Assembly: GCF_014202695.1 (NCBI RefSeq)
Contig: NZ_JACHHH010000001.1
Location: 1 to 64,000 of the forward strand
From: Oribacterium sinus
Lineage (GTDB): Bacteria; Bacillota; Clostridia; Lachnospirales; Lachnospiraceae
DNA: 64,000 nucleotides
Direction: 5' to 3'
The position numbers and the translations under genes were made by a program. Position 1 is the stretch's first letter; the number at the start of each line of letters is the position of its first letter. Under the pieces are notes generated by a model, which searched no databases, had not been told where the DNA came from, and worked only from the letters and a program-made list of their open reading frames with translations. Positions 19,569 through 28,748 of the stretch are shown in pieces.

Positions 19569-21491
19569 ATGAAGAAACAACCGATTTTTACGAAAATATT
19601 GATTCCTTTGATGGGGTTGGTTATCTTGGAGATTTTGATTTTGATGATTTCTATTTATGGTCAGGGCTTGTTTTCTCTGATTCATAAAAATTCCCAAGAT
19701 ATCATCGAAAGTCGTGTGGAAGCAAGACGAAATTATCTGGAAAGCCTGATGGTGAATCAGTGGATGAATGTCAGCCAAACCGTGCAAAAGATTAATCTTT
19801 TGGCAGATGGGCTTGTGGATGCGGGAAAGATGGATATTGAGGCTATTGATGACAGTTCCGAAAATGCCGCTCCCTTCTTAAGTGCAGTCAGTATGGACTT
19901 AATCAGTATGATGCGGACCAATCACGTTACAGGCGTTTTTATGATATTAAATGCGGATAACTTGGAAGACAGTATGACGTCCAAGAAATATATGGATAAG
20001 CCGGGCCTGTACTTTAGAGATTTGGATCCGGAATCCAGAGCCAGCTCGGAAAACTTGGATTTACTGATTGAACGCTCTCCTCTTTTGGTGGTACGAAATA
20101 CCCAGATTGCTACCGATAAAACCTGGAATACCAGCTTTCAATTCGGTACGGCAGATGTGCCCTATTATGACTTTTTATATGAACCTACCCAAGCGACCTT
20201 TTACAGTAAGCCGGATGTAACCTGGGAGGATATGGGATTTTGGAGTAAACCCTATACCTTATTCGGCGAAACCAGAGAAGCCATTGCCTATTCAGTTCCC
20301 CTACGGCTTTCCGACGGACGGGTGTATGGAGTTCTGGGAGTGGATATTTTGGTGGATTATTTGAAGCAAAATCTGCCCTCCAGAGAATTGGACGGTAGTG
20401 GAACTGCCTCGTATTTTCTCAGTATTCATAAAAGCGGAAATTCAGAGGGAAGCAGTACAAGCTATCAGGATATCATTCAGCTCAATTCGATAGAAGCTAC
20501 GATAGGAGAAGACCGGGAAGGGAAAGTTGTTTCGGATAAGAAGAATTATTTTACTTTCAGTATGCCTTTACATCTTTTTTCCACAGTAGGACCTTTCACT
20601 GATATGGAGTGGCAGTTGGGAGCGGCTATTCCCTATAAGACGATGAACCGCTTTGCGGATAGGATGACATTCGTCATGTCCGTTACCATTATTCTGACTC
20701 TGGGTATCGGAATCGTGGGAAGCCTTGTGATTTCCCTATTTTTGCAAAAGCCTATTCGGAAGCTGGCGCTGGCGATTCGCAGTAATAAGACGACGGATAA
20801 ACTTCGTCTTAGAGAAACCGGCATTTTAGAGATTGATCAAATGTCGGAGGCTCTGGAGGACTTGTCCGATAGACTTTTACAGGAACAAAGGAATCTGCAA
20901 TACGAAAGAGACCATGACTTCCTTACAGACCTTTATAACCGAAGAGCCTTTGGAAGAAGAATCCGAGAGCTTTTGGAGAAAAAAGGCGGAGGAAATGCTA
21001 TCGGTGCTTATATCATGATGGACCTGGATAATCTGAAGATTGTAAACGATACCTACGGCCATGAATATGGAGACAAATATATCCGCTGTGCTTCCGATGC
21101 CATGAGAGAAGGCTTGGGGGATGAAGCCATATATTCCCGTATTTCCGGAGACGAGTTCAATGCCTTTATCTTTGATGAAGAGGGCAATCGGAGCCGTATC
21201 AATGCCTTGATTGAAAGATTACAGGAGACCATTGACAACAGCTTCATCATGCTTCCGGATGGAGAAAAGAAGCAGCTTCGACTTTCCGGCGGTGTCAGCT
21301 GGTACCCCGAAGGAGGAACTAATCCGGATCAGCTCCAGAAAAATGCGGACTATGCCATGTATGTGGTGAAGAAAACCACTAAGAGTCAGATTCGTGTCTG
21401 GAGTGAAGCAACAGATTTAGGCAAAGAGAAAGAAGAAAATAAAGAAGAAAAGAAAGAAGAGAAAAAGAATGAGCCTGAGCAGAATGCTTGA
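19569..21491 (+). CDS. Membrane diguanylate cyclase (Cache-HAMP-GGDEF)
   Basis: Makes the second messenger cyclic di-GMP, if active. The 640 residues run: TM1 about 7-29, a large extracytoplasmic Cache-like sensor (about 30-360), TM2 about 365-391, a HAMP-like linker, and a GGDEF domain from about 455. FLTDLYNRRAF, YIMMDLDNLKIVNDTYGHEYGD and the signature RISGDEFNAF (about residue 526) are intact; the active-site variant is SGDEF. I see no RxxD inhibitory site at the usual position. A Lys/Glu-rich tail of about 25 residues ends the protein. It is probably co-transcribed with the preceding lipoprotein from the 17960-17985 motif. The pheST promoter overlaps its stop codon. Confidence 0.92.
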   Translation: MKKQPIFTKILIPLMGLVILEILILMISIYGQGLFSLIHKNSQDIIESRVEARRNYLESLMVNQWMNVSQTVQKINLLADGLVDAGKMDIEAIDDSSENAAPFLSAVSMDLISMMRTNHVTGVFMILNADNLEDSMTSKKYMDKPGLYFRDLDPESRASSENLDLLIERSPLLVVRNTQIATDKTWNTSFQFGTADVPYYDFLYEPTQATFYSKPDVTWEDMGFWSKPYTLFGETREAIAYSVPLRLSDGRVYGVLGVDILVDYLKQNLPSRELDGSGTASYFLSIHKSGNSEGSSTSYQDIIQLNSIEATIGEDREGKVVSDKKNYFTFSMPLHLFSTVGPFTDMEWQLGAAIPYKTMNRFADRMTFVMSVTIILTLGIGIVGSLVISLFLQKPIRKLALAIRSNKTTDKLRLRETGILEIDQMSEALEDLSDRLLQEQRNLQYERDHDFLTDLYNRRAFGRRIRELLEKKGGGNAIGAYIMMDLDNLKIVNDTYGHEYGDKYIRCASDAMREGLGDEAIYSRISGDEFNAFIFDEEGNRSRINALIERLQETIDNSFIMLPDGEKKQLRLSGGVSWYPEGGTNPDQLQKNADYAMYVVKKTTKSQIRVWSEATDLGKEKEENKEEKKEEKKNEPEQNA

Positions 21492-21516
21492 CTTTTCTTT
21501 CATTAGGCAATAAACT
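21488..21516 (+). promoter_or_regulatory. Promoter of the pheST T-box transcript
   Basis: TTGACT (21488-21493), 17 bp, TAAACT (21511-21516). The -35 overlaps the last codons of the GGDEF gene. The predicted transcript start is about 21523. Confidence 0.6.
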
Positions 21517-21522
21517 GTCGGA

Positions 21523-21791
21523 TGAAAAGCGAGGATGGCGCCCAGTACAAAGGGAGAAAAGATAGCATAGAGAGAGGGATCCTGGCTGAAAGTCCTTTCT
21601 ATCTTCCCGATGGAATTTTCCCGCCGGAGCTGTTTTTGTGAAAAAGAGTAGCAAAAACCGTGGAATACGTTACATTCAAAATGAGGGTTCGATTCCGGTG
21701 TTAGCTTTATTTTGGAGCTAAGGAATCGAAAAACAGGGTGGTACCGCGAGCAATCGTCCCTGTCTGTTTGAGAACAGACAGGGGCTTTTTT
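21523..21791 (+). promoter_or_regulatory. T-box riboswitch controlling pheST
   Basis: The leader reads tRNA charging: uncharged tRNA-Phe stabilises an antiterminator. The 14-base T-box AGGGTGGTACCGCG is at 21735-21748. It is followed by a terminator whose CCCTGTCTG and CAGACAGGG arms lie at about 21758-21783, then GCTTTTTTA. Stem I can be drawn with GGCG (21537-21540) against CGCC (21622-21625) and GATAG (21561-21565) against CTATC (21599-21603). The specifier loop between them contains TTC (21618-21620), a phenylalanine codon. The specifier choice is less certain than the T-box itself. Confidence 0.93.
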
Positions 21792-21890
21792 ATTACTAAA
21801 AAAGAACAACTCTAAAATAGTTCTCGAAAGAAAGCGGATTTCCTTTGTAATAGGAAGCAGAACAAAATTAAAGTGGAAAGGGAAGAGTGT

Positions 21891-22913
21891 ATGGATCATC
21901 AAGTATTGCAAGAGATTGTAAAACGGGCAGAGGAACAGATTGCAGGTTCCAAGGATTTGACAGCCTTAAATGACATCAGAGTACAATTCTTAGGAAAGAA
22001 GGGAGAGCTGACTGAGGCGAAGAAGCTTTTAAAGGATCTTAGTCCGGAGGAAAGACCCAAGTTCGGGCAATTGGTAAATGAAATGTTCCAAAAGGTGGAG
22101 CAGAGCATTAAGAGCCATGGAGAAGACCTGGAAAGAAGTCTTCGGGAAGCCAAAATGCGGGAGGAGACTATTGATATTACCCTTCCTGCCAAGAAGATTC
22201 GTTATGGTCATCCCCACCCCAATACCTTAGCGCTGGAAGAGGTAGAGAAAATCTTTATCGGCATGGGCTATGAGGTGGTGGAGGGACCTGAGGTGGAGTA
22301 TGACAGCTACAACTTTGAGAAGCTGAATATTCCGGAGGGGCATCCGGCAAGAGATGAACAGGATACCTTCTACATCAATTCCAACATTTTGCTTCGTACC
22401 CAGACTTCTTCTGTTCAGGCAAGATATATGGAGACCCATAAGCCGCCTATTCGCATGATTTGTCCGGGCAGAGTTTTCCGTTCCGATGCGGTGGATGCCA
22501 CCCACTCCCCCTCCTTCCATCAGATTGAGGGATTGGTCATTGATAAAAATATTCATTTTTCCGATTTAAAGGGAACGCTGGATTTGTTTGCCAAGGAGCT
22601 TTTTGGACAGGATACCAAGACCAAGCTCCGTCCCCATCACTTCCCCTTTACAGAGCCTTCCGCAGAAGTGGATGTGTCCTGCTTTAAATGTAAGGGAAAG
22701 GGTTGCCGTTTCTGTAAGGGAGAGGGCTGGATTGAGATTTTGGGCTGCGGTATGGTGCATCCCAAGGTTTTGGAGAGCTGCGGCATTGATTCCAAGGAAT
22801 ACAGCGGTTTCGCCTTCGGTGTGGGCTTAGAAAGAATTGCCCTTTTGAAGTATGAAATTGATGATATGCGTCTTTTGTATGAAAATGACCTGCGTTTTCT
22901 GGAGCAGTTTTAA
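21891..22913 (+). CDS. pheS: Phenylalanine-tRNA ligase alpha subunit
   Basis: PheS carries the catalytic core of the alpha2-beta2 enzyme that charges tRNA-Phe. The 340-residue length is typical. A coiled-coil N-terminus (about 1-90) precedes the class II fold with [36 protein letters not shown] (motif 2 region) and [16 protein letters not shown] (motif 3). A cysteine-rich insert, [17 protein letters not shown] (about residues 264-280), probably binds zinc and is common in clostridial PheS. ATG at 21891 is preferred to the upstream GTG because it matches the family start. pheT begins 16 bp after the stop. Controlled by the T-box leader. Confidence 0.97.
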   Translation: MDHQVLQEIVKRAEEQIAGSKDLTALNDIRVQFLGKKGELTEAKKLLKDLSPEERPKFGQLVNEMFQKVEQSIKSHGEDLERSLREAKMREETIDITLPAKKIRYGHPHPNTLALEEVEKIFIGMGYEVVEGPEVEYDSYNFEKLNIPEGHPARDEQDTFYINSNILLRTQTSSVQARYMETHKPPIRMICPGRVFRSDAVDATHSPSFHQIEGLVIDKNIHFSDLKGTLDLFAKELFGQDTKTKLRPHHFPFTEPSAEVDVSCFKCKGKGCRFCKGEGWIEILGCGMVHPKVLESCGIDSKEYSGFAFGVGLERIALLKYEIDDMRLLYENDLRFLEQF

Positions 22914-22929
22914 GAGTTAGGGGGAAAAT

Positions 22930-25365
22930 ATGAATACATCCATGAATTGGCTGAGAGCCTATGTTCCGGGACTTTCCATAAGCGGACAGGAATTCCGGGA
23001 TGCCATGACATTGGCAGGAAATAAGGTAGAAACCATGGAGGATTTGGGGGAGAATCTGGAAAAGATTGTTACCGGAAAGATCCTATCTTTGGAGAAGCAC
23101 CCGGATGCGGACAAGCTCTCCATTTGTCAGGTAGATATCGGAAATGAACAGATTCAGATTGTTACCGGTGCACAGAATATGAAGCAGGGAGACGTGGTTC
23201 CTGTGGTTTTGGACGGGGGTAAGGTGAAAGTTGCCCATGACGGCAGTAAGCCCAAGGATGGCGTGGAAATCCGTGCCGGAAAGCTAAGGGGGGTTCCCTC
23301 CAACGGCATGATGTGCTCCATTGAAGAGCTTGGAGGAGAAAAGAACTTGTTTCCGGAAGCACCGGAGAGCGGTTTATACATTTTCCCGGAAGGAACTCCG
23401 GTGGGAGTGGATGCGGCAGAACTTTTAGGCCTTCGGGATATTTTACATGAGTATGAAATTACCTCTAACCGTGTGGATTGCTTCTCTGTACTGGGACTAG
23501 CCAGAGAGGCGGCTGCTACCTTTAAGCAGGCTCTTCAGTATCCAAAGATTGAAAAACTTGGCAATCAGGAGGATGTTTCTTCTTATCTTTCCATGGAATT
23601 AAAGTCTCCGGAGCTTTGCAAACGTTATACCGCAAGACTGATTAAAAATGTGCAATTTGCTCCTTCACCCCTATGGATGCAGATTCGTCTTCGCACCGCA
23701 GGAATTCGTCCAATCAATAATTTCGTGGACATCACCAACTATGTGATGCTGGAGCTGGGACAGCCCATGCATGCCTTTGACTACGACACCATCAAGGGAC
23801 ATAAGATTATTGTGGAAAGAGCCAAGGAAGGGGAAAGCTTCACCACCCTGGACGGCGTAGAGCATGAGCTTAGTGACAGCATCCTCTGCATTAAGGACGG
23901 GGAAAGAAGTATTGCCTTGGGAGGAATCATGGGAGGAGAGAATTCCATGATTACCGATCAGGTGAAAAATGTGGTATTGGAGGCGGCTTGCTTTGACGGC
24001 ACCAATATCCGTCTTTCCGGAAGAAAGCTGGGACTTCGTACGGATGCTTCCGCTTACTTTGAAAAAGGCTTAGATCCAAACCTTTGCGAAATGGCTATGG
24101 ATAGAGCCTGCACCTTGATTGAAGAGCTTGGAGCAGGAGAGGTAGTGGGAGGAATGTTGGACTGCTATCCTGAAAAGCGGGAGGATACCAAGCTTACAGT
24201 TTCCGTTTTTGACATCAACAATCTTTTAGGACTTTCTCTTTCCGGAGAGGAAATGAAGAAGATTTTGACAGCTTTAGAGATTTCCGTAGAGGTAAAGAAC
24301 GGTGCAAATGGGGAGGAGCTATCCCTTGTTATTCCAAGCTTTAGACAGGATTTGGAGAGAATGGCGGATATTGCGGAGGAAGTTGCCCGTTTCTATGGCT
24401 ATGACAAGATTCCCAGCACCCTGCCAAAGGCTACCACCGTTGGAGGCAAGGCCAAAGATTTACAGTTAAATCAGAAGCTTCGGCACTTGGCAGAGGCTTT
24501 GGGCTATTCCGAGAGCTATTTCTATTCCTTTGAATCCAAGAAGGTTTATGAAAAACTTTTATTTCCCAAGGATGCTATGGAGTGGCAGCAGATTACCATT
24601 GCCAACCCCTTGGGAGAGGACTTCTCCGTAATGCGTACCAGCTCTGTACCGGGAATGTTACAGGCTTTAAGCCTAAATGAGCATCACAAGAACAAGAATG
24701 CCAAGCTTTTCGAAATGGCTAAAATTTATATCCCCAAGGCGCTTCCCTTGAAAGAGCTTCCGGAGGAGAGAATGACCTTAACCCTTGGCTTTGCTGGAGA
24801 GGGAGACTTTTTCAGCTTAAAGGGAGAGGTGGAGGAACTGCTTCGTCAATCCGGCTTGCAGGGAAATTTCCACTATGATAAAGATTGCGAAAAGGCATTT
24901 TACCATCCGGGAAGAAAGGCGAATATTTCTTACGAAGGAAAGCTATTAGGCTCCTTGGGAGAAATTCATCCGGAGGTATTGCAGAACTTTGATATGAAAG
25001 AAAAGGCCTATGTGGCCATTCTGGACTTAGATGCTCTTTATCCTCTCTCCGGAGACTTTAGAAAGTATAAGCCGGTGGCAAAGTTCCCGGCGGTTACCCG
25101 TGACTTCTCCCTTTTAGTACCGGTAAATGTGATGGCCGGTGACTTGGAGGATGCTATCCGAAAGGGAGCGGGAGAGCTTTTGGAGAAGATTGAGCTTTTC
25201 GATATCTATGTGGGAGCACAGGTACAGGAGGGTTACAAGTCCATGTCCTATAAGGTCAGCATCAGAGCCAAGGACCACACCCTTACAGAGCAGGAGATTG
25301 TAGGATGTACCAATAGTCTTTTGAAGGCTTTGGAGGAGAAGGGCGCAAGACTGAGGGATGCATAA
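22930..25365 (+). CDS. pheT: Phenylalanine-tRNA ligase beta subunit
   Basis: The 811 residues have the full long-form layout. An N-terminal EMAP/tRNA-binding domain (about 40-150, with KHPDADKLSICQVDIG) precedes the B3/B4 editing domain (about 210-400). The B5 domain follows (GLSLSGEEMKKILTALE, about 430-490). A degenerate class II core (NPLGEDFSVMRTSSVPGMLQ, about 555) and a C-terminal ferredoxin-fold anticodon-binding domain (FPAVTRDFSLLVPVNV...) complete it. RBS AGGGGGAAA precedes ATG. It is the last gene of the T-box operon. No clear terminator of its own is seen; the hairpin repeats that start 38 bp downstream may serve. Confidence 0.97.
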   Translation: MNTSMNWLRAYVPGLSISGQEFRDAMTLAGNKVETMEDLGENLEKIVTGKILSLEKHPDADKLSICQVDIGNEQIQIVTGAQNMKQGDVVPVVLDGGKVKVAHDGSKPKDGVEIRAGKLRGVPSNGMMCSIEELGGEKNLFPEAPESGLYIFPEGTPVGVDAAELLGLRDILHEYEITSNRVDCFSVLGLAREAAATFKQALQYPKIEKLGNQEDVSSYLSMELKSPELCKRYTARLIKNVQFAPSPLWMQIRLRTAGIRPINNFVDITNYVMLELGQPMHAFDYDTIKGHKIIVERAKEGESFTTLDGVEHELSDSILCIKDGERSIALGGIMGGENSMITDQVKNVVLEAACFDGTNIRLSGRKLGLRTDASAYFEKGLDPNLCEMAMDRACTLIEELGAGEVVGGMLDCYPEKREDTKLTVSVFDINNLLGLSLSGEEMKKILTALEISVEVKNGANGEELSLVIPSFRQDLERMADIAEEVARFYGYDKIPSTLPKATTVGGKAKDLQLNQKLRHLAEALGYSESYFYSFESKKVYEKLLFPKDAMEWQQITIANPLGEDFSVMRTSSVPGMLQALSLNEHHKNKNAKLFEMAKIYIPKALPLKELPEERMTLTLGFAGEGDFFSLKGEVEELLRQSGLQGNFHYDKDCEKAFYHPGRKANISYEGKLLGSLGEIHPEVLQNFDMKEKAYVAILDLDALYPLSGDFRKYKPVAKFPAVTRDFSLLVPVNVMAGDLEDAIRKGAGELLEKIELFDIYVGAQVQEGYKSMSYKVSIRAKDHTLTEQEIVGCTNSLLKALEEKGARLRDA

Positions 25366-25403
25366 GCCATAGCCTCGTAGTTATATAATAGAATAAGGAT
25401 ACG

Positions 25404-25550
25404 CAAAAAGCCGAGGGGGATTTCTCGGTAGACACGCTTTCGCTAACTTCGCTTACGTAGCGGTACTAAGCTCGAACTTCGCTTTGCTCGTTCTTGCCAA
25501 GTACCGACGAGCTCAGATTGTCTACCTCAAAATCCCCCATCGGCTTTTTG
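25404..25550. repeat. Large hairpin repeat, copy R2
   Basis: Outer arms 25404-25423 and 25530-25550 (CAAAAAGCCGA... against ...TCGGCTTTTTG) differ by one inserted base. Inside are GGTAGACA/TGTCTACC and GGTACT/AGTACC. The core is the reverse complement of that in R1. With its T-rich right arm it could terminate pheST. First of three tandem copies filling the 716-bp gap before 26082. Confidence 0.85.
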
Positions 25551-25601
25551 CTTTACTAAATCTATAGCAAAACTACTGCGTTATGGCTTATAGCACAAGT
25601 C

Positions 25602-25740
25602 TAAAGGGGATTCTTCGGTATACATGCCTTCACTAACTTCGCTTTCGTAGCGGTACTAAGCTCGAACTTCGCTTTGCTCGTTCTTGCTAAGTACCGACGA
25701 GCTCAGATTGTCTACTTCAAAATCCCCCATCGGCTTTTTG
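25602..25740. repeat. Large hairpin repeat, copy R3
   Basis: Same core as R2, in the same orientation, offset by 190 bp. The right arm ATCCCCCATCGGCTTTTTG is kept, but the left arm is shortened to AAGGGGATT and mismatched in GGTATACA, so the outer stem is weaker. Confidence 0.8.
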
Positions 25741-25803
25741 CTTTGCCAAATCTATGGTGAAAATCTATTGAAAAACTACTACGGTATGGCTTATAGCACA
25801 AGT

Positions 25804-25943
25804 CTAAAGGGGATTCTTTAGTATACATGCCTTCGCTAACTTCGCTTTCGTAGCGGTACTAAGCTCAAACTTCGCTTTGCTCGTTCTTGCTAAGTACCGA
25901 CGAGCTCAGATTGTCTACCTCAAAATCCCCCATCGGCTTTTTG
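25804..25943. repeat. Large hairpin repeat, copy R4 with partial fifth repeat
   Basis: Offset by 202 bp from R3. The linker with ACTACGGTATGGCTTATAGC recurs after each copy; a truncated linker-plus-arm (25950-26010) follows R4, ending just before the next gene. Confidence 0.8.
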
Positions 25944-26081
25944 CTTTGCTAAATCTATTGAAAAACTACTACGGTATGGCTTATAGCAAAAGTCTAAAGG
26001 GAATTCTTCAGCCTTATCTGTTGAAATGCTTTGGAAGTCATGCTAAAAATATTCTGTTGAGTCTTATTGGAAGGAGTGCTT

Positions 26082-26708
26082 ATGGACATTTACGGAAAGA
26101 AAAGAAATGAGTTATTGGCGGAGACGGTTATTAAGGGCTTAAAGTCTCGAAATATGACCGGCTATTATGCCAAGGACAAGGAAGAGGCTTTAAAGCTGGC
26201 TTTGGATCTTATTCCCAAGGGCAGCAGCATTTCCATGGGCGGTTGTATGAGCGCTATGGAAATCGGGCTTGTATCTGCCTTAAAGGAAGGGGAATATAAT
26301 TTCATAGATAGAAGTCAAATGGAGCCCAGAGCAGCACTGCTTGCGGCCTATGATGCGGATATATTCTTAGCCAGTGCAAATGCTATGACAGATGATGGCG
26401 TGCTTGTGAATATTGACGGGAATTCCAATCGAGTGTCCTGTATTGCTCAGGGACCGAAGAAGGTGGTTTTTATTGTGGGCATACAGAAGATTTGTCCGGA
26501 CCTGGACAGTGCCATGAAGAGAGCCAGAAATGTGGCGGCTCCCACCAATACCCAAAGGTTTGATATTAAGACACCCTGTAAGGTAACGGGAAAGTGCTCA
26601 GATTGTAAATCTCCGGATACCATCTGCTGTCAGATTTTGATTACCCGCTATTCTCGCCATACAGATCGTATTCATGTGATTTTGGTGAATGAGGAATTAG
26701 GATTTTAG
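26082..26708 (+). CDS. LUD-domain protein (LutC/YkgG-like)
   Basis: The 208-residue protein belongs to the LUD family (formerly DUF162), named for lactate-utilisation proteins such as LutC. Visible features are the N-terminal helix ETVIKGLKSRNMTGYYAKD and LIPKGSSISMGGCMSAMEIGL (about residues 45-65). A nucleotide-type motif ANAMTDDGVLVNIDGNSNRVS and a C-terminal cysteine group follow (CKVTGKCSDCKSPDTICCQ, about 170-188). Single-gene LUD proteins like this one lack the LutA/B partners and their function is not settled. The frame opens at TTG 26067, but ATG 26082 with GGAAGGAG is preferred. Confidence 0.88.
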   Translation: MDIYGKKRNELLAETVIKGLKSRNMTGYYAKDKEEALKLALDLIPKGSSISMGGCMSAMEIGLVSALKEGEYNFIDRSQMEPRAALLAAYDADIFLASANAMTDDGVLVNIDGNSNRVSCIAQGPKKVVFIVGIQKICPDLDSAMKRARNVAAPTNTQRFDIKTPCKVTGKCSDCKSPDTICCQILITRYSRHTDRIHVILVNEELGF

Positions 26709-26766
26709 ATTTCGGGAAATTTGTTGAATTATTATTGAGAATGTTTTTCATCTAGTTGCATTAAAA

Positions 26767-26819
26767 TACTTTACTTTTATGCTCTCATAATATGGAAGTA
26801 AAAGCGTAAAGGTAAAGTA
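26767..26819. terminator. Hairpin after the LUD gene
   Basis: TACTTTACTTTTATGC (26767-26782) pairs over 16 bp with 26804-26819, allowing two G-T pairs. No T-run follows, so it may act as an RNA stability element instead of a terminator. Confidence 0.45.
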
Positions 26820-26854
26820 GAATAATTCATTATAAGCAAAATTTATTATAAAAA

Positions 26855-26917
26855 AAGCTACTATAGGAGTTCTGAACTGCCACAAAAGTTAGAGTTTCAA
26901 CAGTGGCTTTTTTTTTC
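26855..26917 (+). terminator. Probable terminator upstream of the HTH/nucleotidyltransferase pair
   Basis: AAAAAAAGCTACT and CAGTGGCTTTTTTTTT flank an imperfect stem ending in a long T-run. It would shield the AT-rich pair from upstream transcription. Confidence 0.55.
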
Positions 26918-26967
26918 TTTAAAGTTTATGGGAGGATATTATAGCTACAATTCACCATGCTATAACA

Positions 26968-27002
26968 TTATAATTGAATTATAACACTAATAAAGTTATA
27001 AT
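26968..27002 (+). promoter_or_regulatory. Overlapping palindromes, likely operator of the HTH/nucleotidyltransferase pair
   Basis: TTATAATT-G-AATTATAA (26968-26984) is a perfect palindrome. ATTATAAC (26978-26985) and GTTATAAT (26995-27002) form a second one with 9 bp between. Both lie within 65 bp before the HTH gene start, as expected for autorepression. Confidence 0.6.
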
Positions 27003-27030
27003 GTGTTTTAATAGTTATGGAGGAGTGAAT

Positions 27031-27987
27031 ATGGAGTATATAGAGCAGGTACTTGATATAAAAACAGAATATAAAGATTGGGAGGATAGAAAAAAAATAC
27101 CATATTTTCTAACAGATCGATATTCTTTTAAAAAGGTAAAGTTAGATAAAACAAACTGTCTCTTCATGTACATAAAAGGGAAAATGGAAGATATAGTTTC
27201 AGTGAAAAAGCATGTACAAAAACTTGCTGAAATAGTAAATATTCCTGTGGTTTTAGTGCTTAATGAATGTCTACCCAGACAAAGGGAAAGCCTAATCAAG
27301 GCAAGAATTCCATTTGTGATGGAAGGGATGCAGATATTTCTTCCCTTTATGGGAGTGGCATTGCAAGAAAAATTCAGCAAAAGAAGATTAATTCCTGGTA
27401 AAATCAGTCCTGCGACACAGGTTTTGTTTTTATATTTCCTATATAGTGGACAAGAGGAGCTTAGTTTCAGTGAGCTGTCAAATCATCTGTCCTATTCATT
27501 AATGACTATTAGCAGAGCTGCAAAACAGCTGGAAGATACCGGAATTATTAAGAGTAATAAAAGAGGTGTTAGTAAGTATATTACTTCGGAATTTCATGGA
27601 AAAGAATTATTTACAGTTGCAGAAAAATTTTTAATTTCTCCGGTAAAGAAAAAATTGTACATTGAAAGAAAAGATTTGAAGGAAGAATTCTTAAAGGCCG
27701 GAGTTTCCGCATTATCAGAATATTCTATGCTAAGTCCTTCAAAAATAGAGACTTATGCTACTCTACATTTTCATGGTAGTAGCTATGATTTTATGACGGA
27801 TATAGACAAAGAAATTCAGCTGGAAATATGGCATTATGATCCGAAGCTGTTTGGAATGAAGGGGAAGATAGATGCTCTTTCCTTATATCTAAGTTTAAAG
27901 GATAATGCAGATGAACGCATACAGATTTCTCTTACAGAAATGATGGAAGTATTTTGGAGGAAGAAATATGATAAGAGGCTTACATAG
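27031..27987 (+). CDS. Winged-helix protein, probable antitoxin/repressor partner of an AbiEii-like enzyme
   Basis: The 318-residue protein has an N-terminal half with no motif I can name. A winged helix-turn-helix follows at about residues 130-180 (FSELSNHLSYSLMTISRAAKQLEDTGIIK), then a C-terminal half of unknown fold. It starts at ATG 27031 with GGAGGAG upstream; the frame opens earlier but without a ribosome site. It overlaps the next gene, an AbiEii-like nucleotidyltransferase, by 20 bp, so translation is probably coupled. This order and overlap suit a toxin-antitoxin or phage-defence pair in which the DNA-binding partner represses the operon. DNA here is more AT-rich than the flanking housekeeping genes. 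Function is inferred from arrangement. Confidence 0.7.
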   Translation: MEYIEQVLDIKTEYKDWEDRKKIPYFLTDRYSFKKVKLDKTNCLFMYIKGKMEDIVSVKKHVQKLAEIVNIPVVLVLNECLPRQRESLIKARIPFVMEGMQIFLPFMGVALQEKFSKRRLIPGKISPATQVLFLYFLYSGQEELSFSELSNHLSYSLMTISRAAKQLEDTGIIKSNKRGVSKYITSEFHGKELFTVAEKFLISPVKKKLYIERKDLKEEFLKAGVSALSEYSMLSPSKIETYATLHFHGSSYDFMTDIDKEIQLEIWHYDPKLFGMKGKIDALSLYLSLKDNADERIQISLTEMMEVFWRKKYDKRLT

Positions 27988-28735
27988 TTTTAGAGAATGG
28001 TTTCAAGGCTATGAATCCAACTACATTATTATTGGTGGTGCCGCTTGCGACTTGTTGATGTCGAACTTTGATATGGAATTTAGAGTGACCAAAGATCTCG
28101 ATCTTGTTCTGATTCTTGAAGTCCTGACTGTAGAGTTTGGTCGGAAATTTTGGGATTATATTTTGGAAGCAGGATATGAACATAGAAACAAAAGTAGTAG
28201 TAAGAGTCAATTTTATAGATTTTCTAAACCTAAAAACGACTCTTATCCGGCCATGATTGAAATATTCTCCAGAAGAACGGATAAAATGGTATTGCCGGAG
28301 AACGCAGTGCTAACACCGATTCTTCTGGAAGAGGAGTTATCGAGCCTATCAGCAATTCTCTTGGATGATGATTATTATCAATTTCTTAGAAATGAGCCGG
28401 TGATATTGGATGGAGTTAGTATTCTGAATACTCCTTACTTGATTCCATTTAAAATGAAGGCATGGCTGGATTTGACGGAAAGAAGAGAATTGGGCGAAAA
28501 AATAGATAGTAGAGATATCCGTAAACACAGAAATGATGTATTTCGCATGTCAGAACTTTTGGGAGAAGAAATGATGATTCCCACGAAGGGAATCATCAAA
28601 AAAGATATCTCTGAATTTTTATTAAAGATGGAAAGCGAAGAGCTGGATATAAAACAGTTAGGGCTGCGCCAGAGTAAAGAAGAAATCATTAGGCGTTTAA
28701 AGAACTGTTACTTAAGAGATAATGAAGATTCATAG
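27968..28735 (+). CDS. AbiEii-like nucleotidyltransferase (putative toxin)
   Basis: The 255 residues show the nucleotidyltransferase-fold signature early on. GGAACDLL with the GG at about 23-24 is followed by VTKDLDLVLIL with Asp43 and Asp45 as probable metal ligands. This is the pattern of AbiEii/MenT-type enzymes, which in studied cases modify tRNA or protein and arrest growth. YLIPFKMKAWLDLTERRELGEKIDSRDIRKHRNDVFRM (about 158-195) is the conserved second half of such proteins. It overlaps the upstream HTH gene and converges on smpB with no clear terminator. Whether it is a toxin or an abortive-infection effector cannot be told from sequence. Confidence 0.75.
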   Translation: MIRGLHSFREWFQGYESNYIIIGGAACDLLMSNFDMEFRVTKDLDLVLILEVLTVEFGRKFWDYILEAGYEHRNKSSSKSQFYRFSKPKNDSYPAMIEIFSRRTDKMVLPENAVLTPILLEEELSSLSAILLDDDYYQFLRNEPVILDGVSILNTPYLIPFKMKAWLDLTERRELGEKIDSRDIRKHRNDVFRMSELLGEEMMIPTKGIIKKDISEFLLKMESEELDIKQLGLRQSKEEIIRRLKNCYLRDNEDS

Positions 28736-28748
28736 ATTCCGAGCTCAA

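Noticed and set aside
25877-26110. 77-codon frame on the plus strand with KYRRAQIVYL
   Set aside because: It is again a translated hairpin core (R4) running into the LUD gene in another frame.
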